Source of the DNA: Chloroflexota bacterium | Lineage (GTDB): Bacteria > Chloroflexota > Anaerolineae > Aggregatilineales > UBA2796 | Direction of reading: 5' to 3' | Assembly: GCA_021325095.1 (NCBI GenBank) | Contig: JAJPHV010000046.1 | Coordinates: 1-64,000 of the forward strand | DNA length: 64,000 nucleotides | Shown: positions 34,324 to 42,845 of the stretch, one piece after another | Layout of the letters: each line of letters opens with the position of its first letter | Position numbering within the stretch: position 1 is the stretch's first letter | Made by a program: the position numbers and the translations under genes | The notes under the pieces: model-generated | What the model saw: the letters and a program-made list of their open reading frames with translations, nothing else | The model's database searches: none | What the model was told of the DNA's origin: nothing

Positions 34324-35823
34324 ATGCAACAACGCCACTATTCGCATCGCGCAGGCCCTATTGATCGCTGCACGTTGTGTCTGCTGTATCGGGCCGACCC
34401 GGGAAAATACCGCCACCGGCGGGGCATGTTGGGGCCGCTCTTGAAGATGTTCCTGGGCATCCCGGAGCGGCGCTCGAACTACCGGCGCTACCGTGACTAC
34501 GACCCGAACCCGTCCAGGCGGCGACGCCGCGTAACAACCACCACGACACGCGTTGCGCACGTTGCCGCCGAACAGCCGATGACGCTGGCCGAGAAACACG
34601 CCGCCGAGTTTCGCCAGCACACCGCGCCGGTCCCTGTCGCAGCCTCAACTGCTGCAGCGTCCTCTCGCCGCTTTGAAGAGCCGCGTCCTGCCACACGCGG
34701 CGTCCGTTCCAGCGTGACGCCTCAGCGACGTGGCAGGCAGCAATTCCAGCCGTTGCCGCCGCCCACCGGCCAACCGCCCTATCACCTCTCGCTGGACGAC
34801 GTGCTGCCCGCCGAGCAGATGACCGCCATTCGCAACTCAGGTCGCATCCTGATGCACGTGGCGGGCGACACGGGCGGGGTCAAAGCGCCCCAGTCGCAGC
34901 AGATCGTGGCAATGGCGATGGAGACGCAGTTCCAGTTCCCGGACGTGACGCTGCGCCCGGCCTTTTTCTATCACCTGGGCGACGTGGTCTACTACTACGG
35001 CGAGGCCAAAGAATACTACTCGCAGTTTTACGATCCCTACGTGCATTACCCCGCGCCGATCTTCGCCATTCCCGGCAACCATGACGGCGACGTCACCGAA
35101 GGCAGCCCGCCCTCGCTCACGGCCTTTGTGAATAATTTCTGCGCCGCCACCCCGCACATCACGCCGGAGGCGGGTGAAACCGCGCGCGACGCCATGACAC
35201 AGCCCAACGTCTACTGGACGCTCGAAGCGCCTTTCGTGACCATGATCGGGCTGTACTCCAATGTGCCCGAAGGCGGCCAGATGGACGACGACCAGATCAA
35301 CTGGTTCATCAACGAACTGCGCACCGCGCCGCCGGACAAAGCGTTGATCGTGTCCGTGCACCACCCGGCCTACTCCGCCGACAGCCACCACAGCGGGAGC
35401 CGCTACATCCAGGAGACGCTGGACAACTCGTTCAGCCAATCGGGGCGGCTGCCGGACCTTGTGCTGACGGGCCACGTCCACAACTACCAGCGCTTCACCC
35501 GCCAGGTCGAGGGGCGGCATCTGCCCTACATCGTGCACGGTTCGGGCGGCTACTGGCACCTGCATTACCTCGCCAAAAAAGAGGATGGCAGTGTCATGAC
35601 CACGCCCTACCAGATGCCAGACAACCCCGACGTGACGTTGGAACAAGCCTGCGATGACCGGCACAGCTTCATGCGGTTGATGGTCACGCCCAGGTTCCTG
35701 ACGGGCGAATGCTGGACGGTATCGCGCCCGCAAGAATCGTGGCGCGCGCCCGCCACCCGGCTGGACGGCTTCGCGCTCGATCTGCAATCGCACAAGCTCG
35801 TCAGGGGGACGGGGCTGCGATAG
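34324..35823 (+). CDS. Calcineurin-like metallophosphoesterase
   Basis: The 499-residue protein carries the dinuclear metallophosphoesterase motifs in order: GDTGG, YHLGDVVY, PGNHDGD, VSVHHPAYS and TGHVHNYQR. The arrangement resembles purple-acid-phosphatase-like members. Before this domain lies about 150 residues of unusual sequence: a basic stretch (RYRDYDPNPSRRRRRV) and Pro/Ala/Arg-rich linkers, with no signal peptide. The ATG at 34324 is preferred (GGAAA upstream); the frame is open to 34252, but there the reading crosses a repeat-derived region. The substrate is unknown; phosphomonoesters or diesters are possible. Confidence 0.85.
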   Translation: MQQRHYSHRAGPIDRCTLCLLYRADPGKYRHRRGMLGPLLKMFLGIPERRSNYRRYRDYDPNPSRRRRRVTTTTTRVAHVAAEQPMTLAEKHAAEFRQHTAPVPVAASTAAASSRRFEEPRPATRGVRSSVTPQRRGRQQFQPLPPPTGQPPYHLSLDDVLPAEQMTAIRNSGRILMHVAGDTGGVKAPQSQQIVAMAMETQFQFPDVTLRPAFFYHLGDVVYYYGEAKEYYSQFYDPYVHYPAPIFAIPGNHDGDVTEGSPPSLTAFVNNFCAATPHITPEAGETARDAMTQPNVYWTLEAPFVTMIGLYSNVPEGGQMDDDQINWFINELRTAPPDKALIVSVHHPAYSADSHHSGSRYIQETLDNSFSQSGRLPDLVLTGHVHNYQRFTRQVEGRHLPYIVHGSGGYWHLHYLAKKEDGSVMTTPYQMPDNPDVTLEQACDDRHSFMRLMVTPRFLTGECWTVSRPQESWRAPATRLDGFALDLQSHKLVRGTGLR

Positions 35824-35871
35824 GACTTTCAGTAGCAAGTTATCGACTTATTTAACGGCAAAGGATCAACC

Positions 35872-36633
35872 TTGAAACCGAACACCACTAAAGCAAAACT
35901 TAAATCCGGCGGGACGGTTTTCGGCTGCTTCGTGCGCTACCCGCAGGCCAGCCTGATCGAGGTACTGGGCTACCAAGCCTGGGACTTCCTGCTGGCCGAC
36001 GCCGAACACGGCACGATCCAGCCCGCCGACCTGGAAAACATGGTGCGTGCCGCCGAACTGCGCGGCGTCACCTCGATGGTGCGCGTCACCACCAACCAGC
36101 CCTCGATCATCCTGCGCTTCATGGATACGGGCGTGCAGGGGCTTCATGTCCCCTGGGTGAACTCGGCAGCGGAAGCCGAAGCCGCCGTCCGCTCCGTCAA
36201 GTACTACCCGCGCGGCATTCGCGGACTGGCGGGCGTGCGCGCCTCGGACTACGCCCAGGCCATCCCGATGAGCGAGTACGTGCAGCAGGCCAACGCCGAA
36301 ACGCTGGTCGTCCTGCAAATCGAGACGGCGGCAGGCATCGAAGCCCTGCCGGAGATCGTCAAGATCAGCGACATCGACGTGATCTTCATCGGGCCGACGG
36401 ACTTGTCGCAGTCGCTTGGCTTCCCCGGCCAGCCGCAGCACCCCACCGTCCAGGCCGGGATGCAGCGCATCATCGACACAGTGGTCGGAACCGACAAAGC
36501 CCTGGGGATCATGGTCAGCAGCGCAGCAGCCGCCAAAGAGTGGCGGCAGCGCGGCGCGCGTTACATCGCTATCGGATTGGAATCATTGCTTGGCCCGGCG
36601 GCCAGGGATTACCTGAGAGCCGCCCGCGAATGA
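35872..36633 (+). CDS. HpcH/HpaI-family aldolase, copy 1
   Basis: The 253-residue protein belongs to the class II pyruvate aldolases (HpaI/GarL type), which split or form 4-hydroxy-2-oxoacids with a divalent metal. Key residues fall at H46 (DAEHG), R71 (MVRVT), E151 (LQIETAAG) and D177 (GPTDLS), almost the numbering of E. coli HpaI (H45, R70, E149, D175). The start is a TTG with AAGGA six bases upstream, which suggests modest expression. A related gene follows 19 bases later. The substrate may be a sugar-acid or aromatic breakdown product. Confidence 0.9.
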   Translation: MKPNTTKAKLKSGGTVFGCFVRYPQASLIEVLGYQAWDFLLADAEHGTIQPADLENMVRAAELRGVTSMVRVTTNQPSIILRFMDTGVQGLHVPWVNSAAEAEAAVRSVKYYPRGIRGLAGVRASDYAQAIPMSEYVQQANAETLVVLQIETAAGIEALPEIVKISDIDVIFIGPTDLSQSLGFPGQPQHPTVQAGMQRIIDTVVGTDKALGIMVSSAAAAKEWRQRGARYIAIGLESLLGPAARDYLRAARE

Positions 36634-36652
36634 GGGGGAAAACGGAGAAAAC

Positions 36653-37423
36653 ATGGAAAACGCCAGATTCATGAGGGAAAAAATCCAGCGCGGTCAGACC
36701 TGCTTTGGCACGTGCATCACCTTCAGCGATGCCACCGTCACCGAAGCATTGTGCGGCACGCTCGACTTCGTGTGGATCGATGCAGAACACAACCCGCACT
36801 CGCTCGAAGGCGTGCAGGCACACTGCATGGCGACCAAAGGCAGCCAGACCACGCCGCTGGTGCGCGTCCCCTGGAACGACCCGGCGCTGATCAAACCGGT
36901 GCTCGACCTGGGCGCGGCGGGCGTGATCGTGCCCATGATCAAGACCGCCGACGATGCGCGGCGGGCGGTGGCAGCCTGCCGCTACCCGCCGGAGGGCATA
37001 CGCGGTTGGGGGCCGCGCCGCCCCTCCAACTATGCGCGCTATAGCAGCGCCGCCGAGTTTGCGAAGTTAGCGAACGAGACGATCATCACCATCATTCAGA
37101 TCGAGCAGATCGAGGCCGTGCAAAACCTGGACGAAATCCTGGCCGTGCCCGGTATCACCAGCATCCTGATCGGCTCGAACGACCTGTCGGCGTCGATGGG
37201 CCACACCGGGCAGCCGCGCCATCCGGAAGTGCTGGCTGCCATCGACACGGTGATCGAAAAGACGCGCAGGACGAACGTCTGGATCGGCATCGCCATCGGC
37301 GCGGATGTGGAGCTGCTGCGCGGCTGGATGGACAAGGGCGTGCAATGGCTGTCGGCGGGCAACGATTACTCGCTGATGCTCAAGGCCACCCATCAGGTCG
37401 TTGATGCCCTGCACACAAGGTGA
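36653..37423 (+). CDS. HpcH/HpaI-family aldolase, copy 2
   Basis: The 256-residue protein is a diverged paralogue of its neighbour with the same key residues at the same positions: H46 (DAEHN), R71 (LVRVP), E151 (IQIEQIE) and D177 (GSNDLS). It has the same class II aldolase fold and probably a different substrate. The loop after E151 differs (QIEAVQNL against TAAGIEAL). It follows copy 1 by 19 bases, consistent with tandem duplication and one transcript. A palindromic repeat begins seven bases after its stop. Confidence 0.9.
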   Translation: MENARFMREKIQRGQTCFGTCITFSDATVTEALCGTLDFVWIDAEHNPHSLEGVQAHCMATKGSQTTPLVRVPWNDPALIKPVLDLGAAGVIVPMIKTADDARRAVAACRYPPEGIRGWGPRRPSNYARYSSAAEFAKLANETIITIIQIEQIEAVQNLDEILAVPGITSILIGSNDLSASMGHTGQPRHPEVLAAIDTVIEKTRRTNVWIGIAIGADVELLRGWMDKGVQWLSAGNDYSLMLKATHQVVDALHTR

Positions 37424-37430
37424 CGTGGAA

Positions 37431-37470
37431 CCTCACCCCCAACCCCTCTCCACAGGGTGGAGAGGGGAGT
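37431..37470 (+). repeat. Dispersed palindromic repeat, copy 5
   Basis: CCTCACCCCCAACCCCTCTC is followed by CACAGGGTGGAGAGGGG. The arms CCCCTCTCCAC and GTGGAGAGGGG pair perfectly. It lies just after the aldolase pair and may end that transcript. Confidence 0.85.
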
Positions 37471-37601
37471 AAGGTCAGTGGCCGATACTGCTTAACTTCC
37501 GCAAGCACTGGCGAATGCGGCATTGGCCCTGAAAGGGCTTCGTAATCTCAGCCCTGCGGCTTGAGCATCAGGGCACAACTGCTCTACACACAAGCTGACG
37601 C

Positions 37602-37607
37602 TATAAT
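37602..37607 (+). promoter_or_regulatory. Candidate -10 box for the recombinase gene
   Basis: TATAAT lies at 37602-37607, 34 bases before the start codon. The base-17 upstream hexamer CTGCTC is a poor -35 match, so the call rests on the -10 box alone. Confidence 0.4.
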
Positions 37608-37641
37608 TAACTCACCCGTATAGCACAGGGGACACCACCCC

Positions 37642-38640
37642 ATGTCCGATCTGGTTCCACACCAAGCGCAGCCCGTCGGCTTTCCCGAAACGGAAACGGT
37701 CAACGCCAACGTGGCGATGGCCGGGCTGTCCCCGCATACGCGGCGGGCTTACCGCCGCTGGATACGCCGCTATCTGTCCGACTACAACCAGATCGATGGG
37801 AAGACTATCGACTTTAACGCGCTGAACGTTAACCTGGTGGTCAGCAGCGTGGGCACTGCACCGCTCAAAGCCTGGTTGGGCCACCTGAAGTCGCAACGCC
37901 TGGGCAAGCAATCGATCACCCAGGCGAAAGCGGCTATCGTCTGGATCGCTCACCTGATGGCCGACCTGGAACGGCTGGATTACTCTGTGCCCGCCGGATT
38001 GAGCAAGGTCAAAGCGCCGCGCGCCGAAACCGGTCAGCGTTCTGGGACGTGGCTGACCCAAGACGAGATCAGGCAGTTGCTCCGGGCACTGCGCCGCGTG
38101 GACTCCGGCAACGCGCCGCTGCTGGCCCGCAACACGGCCATCATCGTGCTGATGGTGACCTGCGGCCTGCGCCGTGACGAAATCTCGACGGCCTGCTGGT
38201 CAGACCTGGGCAGGCAGGGCGGCAACGCGGTACTGCGCGTTCACGGCAAGGGCGAGAAGATGCGCATCGTCAAACTGCCCGAAATGGCGGTACAGGCCAT
38301 CGAAACCTGGCGCGCTCACCATCCGCTGCCAGAAGGGAACCGGCCCATCTTTACCCGCATCTGGAAGAACGGCAACGTCATCACCAGCGGCATCACGGAT
38401 CGCGCCATCTGGCTGATCGTCCAGCAGGCGGCCAAAGCTGCCGGGCTGCCCAGGGTGTCGCCCCACGACCTGCGCCGTTCGTTTGCACGCGGGGCGTATG
38501 AGGCGGGCGTGTCCTTCGAGTTGATCCGGCAGGCGCTCGGCCACTCCAACATCGCCACGACGGAGCGCTATGTCAACTCTGTGCTGGAACTGGATCGGGC
38601 CGCGACGGACATCTGGGCGAACGTGCTGGACGAGGAATAG
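37642..38640 (+). CDS. Tyrosine recombinase (XerC/XerD-like integrase)
   Basis: The 332-residue protein has an N-terminal SAM-like core-binding domain (30-120) and a catalytic domain with the complete active set: R177 (CGLRRDE), K203 (HGKGEKMR), H275 and R278 (SPHDLRRSF), H301 (LGHSNIATT) and the nucleophile Y310 (TERYV). It cuts and rejoins DNA by site-specific recombination. The length and GHSNIATTERY motif are Xer-like, but no phage or plasmid gene lies nearby. It could be a chromosomal Xer-type enzyme or a remnant of an integrated element. It converges on the ABC importer operon with a 20-base gap. Confidence 0.92.
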   Translation: MSDLVPHQAQPVGFPETETVNANVAMAGLSPHTRRAYRRWIRRYLSDYNQIDGKTIDFNALNVNLVVSSVGTAPLKAWLGHLKSQRLGKQSITQAKAAIVWIAHLMADLERLDYSVPAGLSKVKAPRAETGQRSGTWLTQDEIRQLLRALRRVDSGNAPLLARNTAIIVLMVTCGLRRDEISTACWSDLGRQGGNAVLRVHGKGEKMRIVKLPEMAVQAIETWRAHHPLPEGNRPIFTRIWKNGNVITSGITDRAIWLIVQQAAKAAGLPRVSPHDLRRSFARGAYEAGVSFELIRQALGHSNIATTERYVNSVLELDRAATDIWANVLDEE

Positions 38641-38660
38641 GCGCTACAGCCGTTCCCAGG

Positions 38661-39638
38661 TCAACTCCGTCCCTCCTGCTCGAAGATCGTGCCGAGCGCG
38701 GCGGGCGGCTTGGCGCGCAGCACCGTGCGCACCAGCGGATGCAGACCGGGCGGCAGCACCTTCAGCAGCCGATCCAGGTACGGGCCGCTGACCGCCAGCA
38801 GCGTGCCGACCATCAGCAGCCAGGGGATGGCGTTCAGCAGCGCAATCGGGACGCCGCTGGCCTGCCAGCCCGTTGCCAGTGTGCGCAGCGCCGCCACCAG
38901 GTACACGCCGAGCGCCACCCGCAGCGGATACCAGCCGCCGAAAATGACGATTGCCAGCGCGATCCAGCCGTTGCCGCTGATATCCGAGTCCGACCATTTG
39001 GTGGTCACGTTGAGCGTGTAGGCTGCGCCGCCCAACCCCACCAGCGCGCCGCCCAGCGCCGTGTACAGGTAGCGCAGGCGGTTGACGTTGGCCCCGCGTG
39101 CGAAGGCCGTCGCCGGGCGCTCGCCCACGCTGCGCAGCGCCAGGCCCGGCTTGGTGCGGAAAATCCAGAACCAGGCGGCGATGATCGCCAGCAGGCTCAG
39201 GTAGGTAAACACGTCCTGACGGAAGAAGATTGGCCCGATGAGCGGGATGTCGCTCAGGATCGGGATAACCAGGTTGGGCGCGGGCAGGCCCGGCCTGCCC
39301 CGGTACGACGTGCCCAGGAACACCGCCAGATCGCGGCACAGCAGCGTCAAGACGAAGCCGACGGCCACCTGGCTCTGCTTTAGCTCGATGCTGGACGCCG
39401 CCACGATCAGCGCTACGACTGCGCCGACGAGCATCGCCGCCAGGCTGCCCAACAGGATACTCTGTGTGTTGATCCCGACGGCGAACCCGGCCAGTGCCGA
39501 CAGCATCAGAGAGCCATCCAGCGCCAGATTGACGACGCCCGACCGCTCGGTGAACGTCTCGCCCACTGCGGCCAGCACCAGCGGCGCGCCGCCCCGGATG
39601 ATCCCGGACAGGTCGTTGATGAAGGTGTTGTCTGCCAT
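38661..39638 (-). CDS. ABC importer permease, BMP/nucleoside type (NupQ/YufQ-like)
   Basis: The 325-residue permease has eight to nine helices of the BPD_transp_2 family and opens with the typical LVLAAVGETFTERSGVVNLA and LDGSLML. LRSVGERPATAFARGANVNR (about 178-197) is the cytoplasmic loop that contacts the ATPase. Related systems (NupOPQ, RnsBCD) take up nucleosides; others in the family move sugars. It is the third gene of a leftward operon with a second permease and a double ATPase. The binding protein gene expected beside them is missing here. Confidence 0.88.
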   Translation of the reverse strand: MADNTFINDLSGIIRGGAPLVLAAVGETFTERSGVVNLALDGSLMLSALAGFAVGINTQSILLGSLAAMLVGAVVALIVAASSIELKQSQVAVGFVLTLLCRDLAVFLGTSYRGRPGLPAPNLVIPILSDIPLIGPIFFRQDVFTYLSLLAIIAAWFWIFRTKPGLALRSVGERPATAFARGANVNRLRYLYTALGGALVGLGGAAYTLNVTTKWSDSDISGNGWIALAIVIFGGWYPLRVALGVYLVAALRTLATGWQASGVPIALLNAIPWLLMVGTLLAVSGPYLDRLLKVLPPGLHPLVRTVLRAKPPAALGTIFEQEGRS

Positions 39639-39654
39639 AGCCTGTGATCTTTAG

Positions 39655-40719
39655 TTACTTTATGCTGGCGGATTTTTGCAGGCGACTGCGGATGCCGTTT
39701 GCCAGCAATACGGCCAGCACCAGCGCGCTCTGGAAGACGTTGCCGAGCGACGCATCCAGTGTCATCGAGTTTTGCAGTTTGAGTGTGCCGATGGGGACGA
39801 TGGCGAAGAACAGCGCGACGATGGGAACCCAGGTCGCTTGCGTGTTGACCAGCATCACGATCAGCACCCCCAGGAAGCCCACCCCGCCCGATACGCCTGT
39901 CAGCAACCGCCCGCGCGCAATCGGGGACAGGACGAGCAGCGCGCCCGCCAGCCCGGCCAGCGCCCCGCACAGCATCATGGACAGCAGCACGTTGCGGCTG
40001 GTGCGCACCCCAAGCAGGTAGGCCGAGCGTTCACTCTTGCCCATCGCTTTGAGTTGCAGGCCCCACCGCGTGCCGCGCAAAATGAAAAACACGAGCACAA
40101 AACTCGTCACCGCCACCAGGATCGCCGGGAGACTGAGCGATAGCCCCGGCATCAGGCGGGGCAGCAGTGCGGGCTGCTCGAAGACAGCGGTCTGCGGGTA
40201 CGTCCCGGACTTCCACGGCCCGGTCAGCAGGTAGATCAGCACATTGGTGGCGATGAAATTCAGCGCTACGCCGCCAAAAATTTCGTTGACATTGCCCTTT
40301 GTCTTGAGGATGGCGGCGACGGCAGCCCACAGCGCCCCGCCGATCATCGCCAGGATGAATTCCGCCGGGATGACCAGCAGCGAATTGGCGTCCGATGTCA
40401 CTTCTTTGGCGATGATCGTGGCGAAGATCGCGCCCATCGTCACCTGCCCCTCCACGCCGATGTTCCACAGCCCGGCGGTGAAGGTCAGCAGCAGGCCGCT
40501 GGCGCACAGCAGCATGGGCAGCGCCATCATCAGCACGTCGGCCCGGCGCGCGTCGCTGCCAATCGCGCCCTCGATGAAGTTGCGCGCCGCCAGCGCCGGG
40601 TCTTTGTCGATGGACGACAGGATCATCCCGATCAGGACGAGCACGACGAACAGCGCCGGAAGGAGGGTGACGAACAGGTTGGCGACCCGGTTGGTGGAGG
40701 TGCGGATCAGGGTGGTCAC
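39655..40719 (-). CDS. ABC importer permease, BMP/nucleoside type (NupP/YufP-like)
   Basis: The 354-residue permease has about nine helices. LLTFTAGLWNIGVEGQVTMG is the family's first cytoplasmic signature, and LKAMGKSERSAYLLGVRT (about 230-247) is the ATPase-contact loop. It would pair with the permease encoded at 38661. Its start overlaps the stop of the ATPase gene by four bases, and it ends 16 bases before the second permease start, which shows one transcript. Confidence 0.88.
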   Translation of the reverse strand: MTTLIRTSTNRVANLFVTLLPALFVVLVLIGMILSSIDKDPALAARNFIEGAIGSDARRADVLMMALPMLLCASGLLLTFTAGLWNIGVEGQVTMGAIFATIIAKEVTSDANSLLVIPAEFILAMIGGALWAAVAAILKTKGNVNEIFGGVALNFIATNVLIYLLTGPWKSGTYPQTAVFEQPALLPRLMPGLSLSLPAILVAVTSFVLVFFILRGTRWGLQLKAMGKSERSAYLLGVRTSRNVLLSMMLCGALAGLAGALLVLSPIARGRLLTGVSGGVGFLGVLIVMLVNTQATWVPIVALFFAIVPIGTLKLQNSMTLDASLGNVFQSALVLAVLLANGIRSRLQKSASIK

Positions 40720-42179
40720 ACCGCTTTCCCTCCAATAAGCTGCCCAAGCTGGCTCACCGAGGTCTGTGCCGGGTCATCCACCAGCGTGGCCTGCCCGCCG
40801 AAAAAGACCACGATCCGGTCACTGTATTCCATAATTTCGTCCAGGTCAGGCGACATGAAAATGATCGCCGTGCCCTGTGCGCGCCGATCCAACAGCTGCG
40901 TCCAGACCCAGCGGGCGCTTTCCACGTCCAGGCCGCGCGTCGGGTTCTCCATGAGCAGCAGTTTGAGATCGGAGGGCAGCAGCGCCAGCAGAGTCCGCTG
41001 CTGGTTGCCGCCCGAAAGGGTCTGGATCAGGCTCTCGGGCCTGCCCCGGATGTTGTAATGGGCAATGCGCTTCTCCGCCTGCTGCTGCGCTGCCTTCCAG
41101 TTGACCCATGCACCGCCCGGCATCGCCAGCGCGAAATGCTCAGTCAGCGTCAGGCCCGCCACCAGCCCCTCTTCGAGCCGCCCGGCGGGCGCGTAGGCCA
41201 CGCCGCGCCTGACCATCTCGTGGTAGCCGCAGCGCGTCACGTCCTGGCCTACCAGTACAATCCGTCCTTCTGTGGGCGGTTGCAGCCCGGCGCAGGCTCG
41301 CAAAAAGGCATTCTGCCCGCTGCCGTCCAGCCCTGCCAGCCCAATCACTTCGCCCGCGTGCACGTCCAGGTTCAGGTTGCGCACGACCAGGCGGCGGCCC
41401 GGTATGCTCAGGTTCTGCACGCTTAAGACGAGCGGGCCGCGCTCGATGGGGGGACGCGGCGTGCGCTCAATCGACTGGCCGAACATGAGGGCCACCAATC
41501 GATCCGTCGAGCAGGGCATGGCCTGCTGGCCGACGACTTTGCCCTGCCGCAGCACGTACACGTGGCTGCACAGCGCCTCCACGTCCTCCAATTTGTGCGA
41601 GACCAGGATGACCGTCAGCCCTTCATCGGCCACCAGACGCTTCAGAGACTTGAACAAGGTGTCTTTTTGCTCGGCGGAAATGCCCGTCGTCGGTTCGTCC
41701 AGGATCAGCACGCGCGCCCCCAGACTGAGCAGCCGCACGATCTCCAACTGCTGGCGCTCGCCGATGGTCAGACCGTCCACGTAAGCGTCCGGGTTAAGCA
41801 AGAAACCCAGGCGGTTGGCGTGATCGGCCAGGGCGGCCCGTGCCGCGCGGCGGTTGGGCAGCAGCCCTTCACGGCGGCCCAGCGCGAAATTTTCCAGCAC
41901 CGTCAGCACCGGCACGTCGAGCGGGTCCTGGTGCAACATTCCGATCCCGTAAGCCAGCGCGTCGGCGGGAGTCTCGAAGGCCACTTCTTTGCCGTCCAGC
42001 AGGATACGCCCCGAGTCCGCAGGCTGGTAGCCCGACAGGATTTTCATGAGTGTGCTTTTGCCCGCGCCGTTCTCGCCGAGGATGGCGTAGATTTGCCCAC
42101 CCTCAAGGGTCATCGAGATGTCGTCGTTAGCTCGCAGCTTTCCAAAAGTCTTGGTGATGTGTTCCAGTTCAACGCGCAT
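40716..42179 (-). CDS. ABC importer double ATPase, BMP/nucleoside type (NupO/YufO-like)
   Basis: The 487-residue protein has two ATPase halves. The first has Walker A GENGAGKS (35-42) and a signature written LTIGERQQLEI; the second has a degenerate Walker A (GLDGSGQNAF) and signature LSGGNQQRTLL. Such asymmetry is normal for ribose/nucleoside-type double ATPases. The start at 42179 is chosen for AGGAAA five bases upstream; the frame is open for a further 71 codons but with no ribosome site or ATPase-like sequence. It is the first gene of the leftward importer operon. Confidence 0.9.
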   Translation of the reverse strand: MRVELEHITKTFGKLRANDDISMTLEGGQIYAILGENGAGKSTLMKILSGYQPADSGRILLDGKEVAFETPADALAYGIGMLHQDPLDVPVLTVLENFALGRREGLLPNRRAARAALADHANRLGFLLNPDAYVDGLTIGERQQLEIVRLLSLGARVLILDEPTTGISAEQKDTLFKSLKRLVADEGLTVILVSHKLEDVEALCSHVYVLRQGKVVGQQAMPCSTDRLVALMFGQSIERTPRPPIERGPLVLSVQNLSIPGRRLVVRNLNLDVHAGEVIGLAGLDGSGQNAFLRACAGLQPPTEGRIVLVGQDVTRCGYHEMVRRGVAYAPAGRLEEGLVAGLTLTEHFALAMPGGAWVNWKAAQQQAEKRIAHYNIRGRPESLIQTLSGGNQQRTLLALLPSDLKLLLMENPTRGLDVESARWVWTQLLDRRAQGTAIIFMSPDLDEIMEYSDRIVVFFGGQATLVDDPAQTSVSQLGQLIGGKAV

Positions 42180-42305
42180 CGGCGTTTCCTCAAAGGGGCT
42201 GACGGACGTTGTGGAGGTGCGTTTCCGGTTAACTATACCTGAAAAGGCATACCCGGCCAATCCGGTTGATACGCTGTCCGGCCCGATCAGGCGGGCAGAT
42301 TGTCG

Positions 42306-42334
42306 CTGACTTCGGGGCGCGGATCGTTTATAAT
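42306..42334 (+). promoter_or_regulatory. Promoter for the 149-residue protein gene
   Basis: CTGACT (42306-42311) and TATAAT (42329-42334) are separated by exactly 17 bases, with a perfect -10 and a four-of-six -35. The start codon lies about 20 bases after the expected transcription start. Confidence 0.6.
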
Positions 42335-42360
42335 CTGCGGCGCAAGGCAGGGGTTGACAG

Positions 42361-42810
42361 GTGACAGCGATCAAGGTCTCGGAATTCGTCAAGTTAGTGC
42401 CGCAGATGGCGCGTTCCCAATTGCCGCGCCATCTGCAAGATTTCCGGGTGTTCCTGATGCCCTGGCTGTCGCAGGTTTATTACGACGAGAAACTGCTGCA
42501 CTACGAAGTGGTCAAGCTGCCGCCCCGCTACGGTGAGAACCGCCTGGAGATCGGGCTGCACTTCGAGAGCAAGGACAAAACGCTGAATGACCTGCTGCTG
42601 GCAGGCTTTGACCGTCACCTGTTCGAGATCCGTGCCGCGCTTGGCGACGACTGGTGGGCTGAACCCTGGGATCGCAACTGGACGAAGGTCTACACTGCCT
42701 TCCATTACCAGATCATGGATGAGCAGTTGCTCGAAGAGACTGCGGCCCGTCTGGTCAGCGCTATCACCGTCATGCAGCCTATTTTCTACCTTGTCTACAA
42801 ACGCAAGTGA
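42361..42810 (+). CDS. Conserved-looking protein of unknown function
   Basis: The 149-residue protein has no signal or membrane segment. The middle (VYYDEKLLHYEVVKLPPRYG .. LEIGLHFESKD) looks like a beta-sheet, and a helix follows (DLLLAGFDRHLFEIRAALGD). The C-terminus ends in a hydrophobic LVYKRK strand. I recognise no family. The GTG start has AGGGG about nine bases upstream and a good promoter. bioY follows 35 bases later, so the two may be co-transcribed. Confidence 0.6.
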   Translation: MTAIKVSEFVKLVPQMARSQLPRHLQDFRVFLMPWLSQVYYDEKLLHYEVVKLPPRYGENRLEIGLHFESKDKTLNDLLLAGFDRHLFEIRAALGDDWWAEPWDRNWTKVYTAFHYQIMDEQLLEETAARLVSAITVMQPIFYLVYKRK

Positions 42811-42845
42811 TCGCCTTTTTGCGCTGAACTGAAGGAGACCTTTTT

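Noticed and set aside
40846-42242. Several plus-strand frames opposite the double ATPase
   Set aside because: They are antisense shadows of a gene with two intact ATPase signatures.
42811-42845. Biotin operator or riboswitch before bioY
   Set aside because: The gap is only 35 bases and shows no palindrome of the BirA type.
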